Assembly: GCA_034509735.1 (NCBI GenBank)
Contig: JACGWO010000005.1
Span: forward strand, 9,999,692-10,063,691
Direction of reading: 5' to 3'
From: Sesamum alatum
Lineage: Eukaryota > Streptophyta > Magnoliopsida > Lamiales > Pedaliaceae
Length of the DNA: 64,000 nucleotides
The notes under the pieces were generated by a model that did no database searches, was not told the origin of the DNA, and worked only from the letters and a program-made list of their open reading frames with translations. Positions 58,250-64,000 of the stretch are shown piece by piece (position 1 is the first letter of the stretch; every line of letters starts with the position of its first letter). A program made the position numbers and the translations under genes.

Positions 58250-59271
58250 ATGGCTTGCTTTTTCCCCTGAGTTCCAAGCCTTTTATCTTTTACGGTTAGG
58301 CAAGGAGGCATTATGTAACAGGTTGCAGAAGAATCTGAAGTTGACAGAGGTGGAAGGGTCGTGTTTAGTTATACCAGACGGGCTCTGGTCTGCCGATTCA
58401 GATTAACGTAACATGTATTAGGTGGGCAGGCTTTTGTCGACTAAGCAGCCTAAGTTTGAAGCCCTCATATCTCGTTTTGAAGCATGTTAAATCCAGTTAA
58501 AGGCTTGAGATGAAAATTTTAGCTGAGGGGTGCTTCTTGATCCATTCAACTACATCATTGACCGCAACAGGGCGTTAAAGGGGTGTCCTTGGAGCTTTGA
58601 GAAAAAACCTTGACTCTTAAAGGGATCAGAGTGGGTGAAAACCCACTTACTGTAGATCTAAATTGGTGTGAGTTCTTTTTGCACATTCATGACCTCCCTC
58701 TAAGCAAGATGAATCTTGGGGTCGCAAAGTTTATATTGAACAGGTTGGGTAGATTCTAGGATATGGAAATGGAAGAGTGGGGGAGATCATGGGGAGCCAC
58801 GCTGAGTATACTAGTTGCAATAAACATTACTCTTCCCTTGGTTCGGGATTTAAGAATCTGCACTACTTTGGGTGAGGAGTTCGTGGTCTCTTTCACGTAA
58901 GAACACCTACAAATTTTTCTTTTTGTGTGGGCGATTAGGGCACATTTCCAAATTCTGTGTAGAAAGGTTCAAGGATGGTTTTCAGGACCAGCGGGATGAT
59001 ACACCGTATGCGCCATGGTTGGTGCTCCGGTTAGCTTAGAGTGCAACCAGCTTTGTCTGGTGTTGGGAAAGGGAAAGGGATCATGGGTGATGAAACAGGT
59101 TAATCTCAATAAGATAAAGGGGCCAGCTTAGACGAAGAGGTCCAATCTGTGGGTCACGCTCCACCCTCTCATCTTCCGGCCATGGGCACGGGACACAGCT
59201 CAAACTCCTATAATTAGCTTGGAATCATTCATTCTTGAAATGGGCATTCGAGAAGGATTTTAGGGCCAGGT
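58250..59271 (+). pseudogene. LINE ORF1-type protein (DUF4283 plus CCHC knuckle), broken
   Basis: Scattered frames read EVEGSCLVIPDGLWSADSD, RLLSTKQPKFEALISRFEA, IIDRNRALKGCPWSFEK, VGENPLTVDLNWCEFFLHIH, DLPLSKMNLGVAKFILNRLG and FFLCGRLGHISKFC, then YAPWLVLR. This is the DUF4283 domain followed by a zf-CCHC_4 knuckle, the usual make-up of plant L1-type ORF1 and its domesticated relatives. Several stops and frameshifts are present and the first knuckle Cys is Phe. ORF2 (endonuclease/RT) is absent; the remnant ends where gypsy G3 begins. Confidence 0.8.
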
Positions 59272-60078
59272 GATGCGGGAACAAGTGCATTTCTTATTTT
59301 TTCTAACTTTCTGTAAATATCATGGTTCCAAAATTAAATTTAAAAAAATCTTTTTATTCCAAAACTATTTACTGCATTTTGATCAATTTATTGTGTAATT
59401 TTCTTATTTAACTATACAGATTTTTACTATTTCAAGATATAATATCTTTCATTACAAATTAAAATTTATACTAGAAGAGAAGAAGCCCAATAGCCCTTAG
59501 CCTAGGATAAGAAAGGCGATGCCAGGCCCTCCCGAGGACTAGTCCTTAGGAGAAGAAACGAGGCCCAAGCAGAAGGAAAAGGTCCAGGAGGCGGAAGCCC
59601 ACAGGAAACCTAGGCCCAGCCCAGGCTAAGAGACGCTTGGAGCACGGACTCTCGGTGGAGAGTCCAAAGATTCGATCAACTCAAAGCCGGATCAGATTGG
59701 ATAAGCCCACCCTTGGATATAAGGCGAACTGCTCAACCAACTCCCCTGTTTCTAGGTAGTCCTACCCCCCTTAAAACTCTCCTCCGTTAAATCACACTCC
59801 CTATAAAATACCAGCTTCCTTTAATTGGCCGGAGGACGGCTCTCTACACTCTAAATCTTTGAATCACTTGCTAGAACACATTAGCACACTTTTATATTCT
59901 TGATCCTGTTAAAATCTTGCTTACGTTTAAGCTTATTTACTCCAAAATTGTTTACTGACTTGAGCGTCAGAGTGCTAACATTTTTTTGTAGGTTCCCTAT
60001 CCAAACTTGCAGAATCCAGGCCCACTACGTTCGAGTCCAGGGGAGAACACTGTGATTGAGCATACTTTGCTCACATCA
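59272..60078 (+). repeat. G3 5' LTR (left end tentative)
   Basis: Starts tentatively at TGATGCGGG, where the LINE frame stops, and ends CACATCA before the primer site. TATAAAAT at 59803-59810 is the likely promoter. The length of ~807 bp rests on the left boundary, which cannot be checked without the other LTR. Confidence 0.6.
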
Positions 60079-60080
60079 AT

Positions 60081-60098
60081 TGGCACTGTCGGTGGGAA
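60081..60098 (+). promoter_or_regulatory. G3 primer binding site
   Basis: TGGCACTGTCGGTGGGAA, two bases after the LTR; like TGGCGCCGTCTGTGGGAA with changes. Confidence 0.6.
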
Positions 60099-60122
60099 AA
60101 TTGAGCTTAAGACGTGAGATCA

Positions 60123-61500
60123 ATGGACACCACCAACACTGGCTTGGACAAGCAGAAAGGAACTGACATTACGACCGAATCCCAGGCACTGTAGGTGGTA
60201 GCCAGAGCACCCTTGGCGTCCACAACATGCACCGAGGCAGGGTTGTCGGGTCCCTCCGACCCCCTATGCGATCCGTCTCAGAATGGCACCTCCTCGGAGA
60301 CTTCCTCTGACAGGGTGTCCCCTGGCTTGATAGCTACACTCCAGCGTATGATGACGGTTGCCATCAGAGAGCACATGGTAGCCGCCAACCCCTCTCCCCT
60401 AGCGGCTAAGGTCCCTGGGCCTAGGAGGCCCGTCTGGCGGTGAAAGGGCCGGCTGAAGGGGAGGAAATCCCCCAGGCGAGAAGGCTCCCCTCGGCACTAG
60501 AGGAGGAAGCTGTCCCTACTCCCCTGATTCAGGTAGAAGCCCCTCCCAATTAGGAGGCTCAATTGGAATCACTACAGAAGAGCATATAGGACGTCCAACA
60601 TAAGGTGATGGGAGTCCTTTGGAGACAGAAGGGGGCATTCCCTTTAGTGAGGGTGTCATGGCTGATGAATTCCCACCCAACTGCAGGACTCCAGCCATCG
60701 CAGAATATGATGGTACCCGGACCCCCAGGAGCACCTGTCCCGATTTGAGAATGTTGCCTTGCTTCATTGCTACACCGATGGGATCAAGTGCGGTGTTCTT
60801 CACCACCTTCGCTAGAACGGGCCCAGCAATATTTTGCCAACTACCATCCAGGTCGGTGAGGAGTTTCCCGGTGCTCCGTCCATTGTCTCTACCCTAATTC
60901 GCTAGCAGTAGGAAGCATCGGAAGGCCCCTTTGAGTCCCTTTGTACTCCGAGTCACTGAGGGACTACCTCCACTGGTTCAATACGACGGCCATGGAGGTC
61001 CCTGCGGCCACCCAGGATGTCAAAGCTAGTGCTTTCTCACAAGGGCTTCTAGACATGGAGTTCTTCAAGTCCCTGGCTAAGAAGCCAGCCATTGATTTTT
61101 ATAGCCTTTTGGCCAGGGCAGCCAAGTACATTAACATGGAGGAGGCCCAAGCCTCTAAGAAGGAAATACGAGGCGAGAAAAGGAAGGATACCCGTGAAGA
61201 GGGTTCCACCAAGAAGCCTCGAGCGGAAGGGCAGAACAAGAAGGCTCCCTTTCAGAGGGGACCGCCCGTTTACACTCCTCTTAACACCCTTATTACTTAG
61301 GCCCTCATGGTCGTGGAAGGAAAAAGATTATTGAATCAACCTTGAGGAGCTAGGGAAGAGCCGACTCGGCCCAAATCGGATAAATTCTGTCACTTCCATA
61401 ATGATTATGGACATACAACGGAGGAAATGTTGACACTTAAAGTACGAAATTGAACGATTGGTCCAGAATGGATACTTGCAGGAGTTCGTATGCCGCGAGA
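60123..61500 (+). pseudogene. G3 gag
   Basis: ATG at 60123 (MDTTNTGLDKQKGTD), in-frame TAG at 60192, then open to 60443 (IATLQRMMTVAIREHM). 60941-61300 gives the gag C-terminal part with SLRDYLHWFNTTAMEVP, SAFSQGLLDMEFFKSLAK and a Lys-rich tail. 61370-61500 reads CHFHNDYGHTTEE, the C-H-F-H knuckle variant of this group. Frameshifts join the parts. Confidence 0.8.
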
Positions 61501-61779
61501 AAAGCTTGGGCCAAGGCTTGTACCTAAAGAAGGATCAACACCATGGAAAATCCCTTCTAGAATCCAGCCTTGATCCACACAGGGTAGAAGGTCTTACTTC
61601 TATCCCCTCGGGCTCGGGGGGAGATTCGAATCCCTCTTGGAGGGGAGTGATACGGATGATATCAAGAGGGCCCATGGGAGGAGACTCCCACAAGTCTCGG
61701 AGAAACCTAGCAAGGAAAGGGGGGGGCCTTCCCCCAGAGGAAATGTTGGACGTAGATGCGGTGGAAGGGGCGCCCATTA

Positions 61780-62160
61780 TACAACTCGGGCCCCGCGCGA
61801 AAAGGGGGATCCTGCTTTCCCATAACAACGAATTGGTGATCACGGCCACCGTGGTCAATTATGAAGTAAACTGAGTCTTGGCAGACTCTGGGAGCTCAGC
61901 TGACATTCTCTTCGGGGAAGCATACGATCAAATGCAACTAGGGAGAGCCCCCTGGAAAGAGTGGATAGCTCCCTATATGGATTCGCGGGGGAAGTGGTCC
62001 ATGCTAGAGGAGTGATCTCCATCCCACTATCCTTAGGACAAGGGTCACTCAGAAGGACCTGCCTGGTAAAATTTCTGATAGTCGACACTCCCTCAGCAAA
62101 CAACATCATCCTGGGGAGGCCTTCGTTGAATGCCTTCTAGGCGGTTATATCCACCTTCCA
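61780..62160 (+). pseudogene. G3 aspartic protease
   Basis: Around 61876-61912 the frame reads VLADSGSSADILF, the D-S-G active site with its hydrophobic follow-up, preceded by a TGA at about 61872. TPSANNIILGRP near 62090-62120 is the second conserved protease block (ILGRP). Single-base frame changes lie between. Confidence 0.75.
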
Positions 62161-62539
62161 TATGAAGATAAAATTCCCCGTCCCCAGAGGAATAGGTGAG
62201 GTCAGCGGAGACCAGCAACAACTCCGAAAATGCTATGTGGACGCTATCCGCAAAGGTCAACAGCGAGGGGCCACTGTATTGTCCCCAAGAGAGATACGTA
62301 AAAGACAAGGCAAGGATCCCTCTGAAGGGAAGGATATAACAGGATCTAGGGCTCCCTCAGGAGAAGCCCCCCTAGAGGGGGAAAAACCCTGCCAAAGTCC
62401 AACCTGCAGAAGAGCTGTTGCCCATCGAGCTTTGCCCAGAAAAGCCAGGCAAGACTGCCCATATAGGGTCCCAACTGCAAGGACCCCTTAAGGAAAGCTT
62501 GGTACAATTCTTACAGCGAAACATGGATGATTGGAAGGG

Positions 62540-63170
62540 ATAAATCCCAAAGTCATCATGCACCACCTCAACATTGACCCTTCCATGAGGCCTGTCAAAC
62601 AGAAGAAAAGGTATTTTGCCCCAGAAAAGGATAAAATTATTCAAGCAGAAATAGAAAGGCTAGTAGAGGCCGGCCACATCCAGGAGATCTAGTTCCCTGA
62701 ATGGTTATCAAATGTGGTCCTCGTTCCCAAACCCGGGGGAAAGTGGAGAATGTGCGTAGACTTTCGGATCTCAACAAAGCTTGCCCTAAAGATTACTACC
62801 CTCTCTTGAAAACCGACCAATTAGTGGACTCCACCTTAGGGTGCGAGCTCCTAACTATGATGGATGCCTCACAAGGGTATCATCAAATTATGTTGGCCCT
62901 AGAAGACCATAAGAGAGTCAGCTTCATCACCTCGGCAGGAACTTTTTGCTATGTGGCCATGCCCTTTGGACTAAAAAATGCAGGCGCCACCTACCAGCAT
63001 CTAGTGGATAAGATATTCTGCCCCCAGCTAGGCTAGAATATGAAAGTATACGTGGATGATATGCTCGTCAAAAGTAAGAAAGCAGGGGACCATGTGGCAG
63101 ATTTGGAGGAGACCTTCGGCATCCTCCAAAAGTACCGCCTATAGCTCAACCTACTAAATGCGCCTTTGGG
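62540..63170 (+). pseudogene. G3 reverse transcriptase
   Basis: Blocks in order: QAEIERLVEAGHI, VVLVPKPGGKWRMCVDF, DLNKACPKDYYPL, MMDASQGYHQIML, FCYVAMPFGLKNAGATYQ and YVDDMLVKS (YVDD at 63049-63060). In-frame stops near 62690 and 63034 and a 1-bp change near 62760 break it. All catalytic aspartates are readable. Confidence 0.85.
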
Positions 63171-63690
63171 GTGAGAGGGGGACGATTCCTAGGTTTCATG
63201 TTAATAGAAAGAGGGATAAAGACCAATCCCCTCAAAATCAAAGAAATCTTTGATATGAAGGCTCCCACCAATATTACCAAGGTACAACGCCTCACAGAAA
63301 GGATAGCCGCGTTAAGTCGGTTTCATCGTGAAGTCCGCGGGAAAAACTTTGCCCTTCTTCAAAGTTTTAAGGAAACTTAAAGATTTCACAGGGGGGAAAA
63401 ATGCCATGCGGTTTTCAATGAACTTAAGAAGTACCTGGCTGGCCTCCCCCTGCTAGTTAAACCTACGCCCGGAAACACCTTGTACGTTTACCTGGCGGCC
63501 GCCCCTCGGGCAGTGAGCTCCGTCCTCCTGTGGGAGGAGGTGTGGCATCAAATGCCTATATATTATGTTAGCAAAGTCCTCAATGGAGCCGAAGGGCGGT
63601 ACAGCCCCATAGAAAGGATAGCGTTTGCCCTGGTGATCACTGCCCGTAGGCTGCACCCCTACTTCCTATCCTAACCTGTAGGGGTTTGCA
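63170..63690 (+). pseudogene. G3 RT thumb and RNase H
   Basis: 63171-63380 reads [18 protein letters not shown] and [13 protein letters not shown], the RT connection; 63400-63674 reads FNELKKYLAGLPLLVKPTPG, PIYYVSKVLNGAEGRYSPIE and ITARRLHPYF, the first RNase H. A TAA at 63378 and frame changes separate the parts. Confidence 0.8.
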
Positions 63691-64000
63691 CCAACCATCC
63701 TCTCAAGCAAATCCTGGGAAAACTGGACACTTTAGGACGATTGATCAAGTGGGCCGTAGAGCTCAGCGAATAGGACATTTCATATCTACCTCGCACCGCC
63801 ATCAAGCCTCAGGCTTTGGCGGATTTTATTTCAGAAAATGCCTCTCCCCCCTCCCACACGGAGGAGCGGATGTTGCATGTTGGACGGGCTTCCACAACCT
63901 AGGGGAGCGGGGCTGGAACAGTTGTCACCTTCCCTGAAGGGGTGGACTTAGAGTTTGCAATTAAGTTTGGATTTAACGCCTCTAATAACAAGGCGGAGTA
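63690..64000 (+). pseudogene. G3 connection and start of second RNase H
   Basis: Frames carry NHPLKQILGKLDTLGRLIKW, a TAG, YLPRTAIKPQALADFI and LEFAIKFGFNASNNKAE, the last being the start of the archaeal-type RNase H (AIKFGFNASNNKAEYEAL-like in this group). It is cut by the window end. Confidence 0.7.

Larger units (their letters stand above)
59272..64000 (+). mobile_element. G3: Ty3/gypsy (Tat-like) element, 5' part
   Basis: LTR, primer site, gag, protease, RT, RNase H and the start of a second RNase H in that order on the plus strand; it continues beyond 64000. Nucleotide sequence is unlike G1, so it is a different family. It carries numerous stops but complete RT and RNase H motifs, hence decayed less than G1. 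Confidence 0.85.

Noticed and set aside
58250..59271. Intact host DUF4283 zinc-knuckle gene
   Set aside because: Multiple in-frame stops and frame changes; reads as a LINE ORF1 remnant.

Overview
The window is a plant nuclear repeat block: I see no intact host gene, only LTR retrotransposons nested in one another, a LINE remnant and a retrotransposon-borne plant-mobile-domain (PMD) pseudogene. PMD, Tat-type Ty3/gypsy elements with a second RNase H, Ty1/copia elements primed by initiator Met tRNA, and a DUF4283/CCHC LINE ORF1 all point to a flowering plant; the species cannot be told. Family names G1, G3, A, B and C are mine.

Layout. (1) 1-4952 and 52763-~56290 are two halves of one minus-strand Ty3/gypsy element, G1 (gag and protease on the right; G-patch-like region, RNase H and integrase on the left; antisense PMD pseudogene at the far left). 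(2) G1 is split by copia element A (4953-52757, plus strand), proved by a 5-bp target duplication AATGT at 4948-4952 and 52758-52762. (3) Near its 3' end A carries a 39.5-kb composite block: a second gypsy integrase fragment (11045-11673), a minus-strand copia element C (11674-37198), a plus-strand C array (37199-48536) and a minus-strand internal fragment of a B-like element (48537-50598). (4) The minus-strand C LTR is split by element B (12056-30166; target duplication GAGAC at 12051-12055 and 30167-30171), a tandem LTR-internal-LTR-internal-LTR array with two nearly complete gag-pol genes. (5) 56290-59271 holds a perfect hairpin, a hairpin-bearing minisatellite, a minus-strand gypsy primer-site remnant and a LINE ORF1 pseudogene. 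(6) 59272-64000 is the 5' part of another gypsy element (G3, plus strand) that runs off the window.

How the parts relate. A, B and C share LTR termini (TGTTAGAATAGG at the start, CA at the end), the initiator-Met primer site, the purine tract AGTGGGAGAT and the leader organisation, but only B keeps a coding region whose consensus is open. A and C look like non-autonomous relatives that B-type proteins could move.

The most unusual signal is that LTRs, leaders and even coding or ex-coding parts of A, B and C are packed with short perfect inverted repeats, very often with 3-nt loops (TGG, TAG, GGA, TTG). Corresponding hairpins in the three families keep the loop while both stem arms change together. 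This is either a strongly structured RNA under selection or a palindrome-making mutation process; both are testable.

Most frame breaks in B are one-base homopolymer length differences that are not shared between its two copies, so they look like long-read consensus errors rather than decay.
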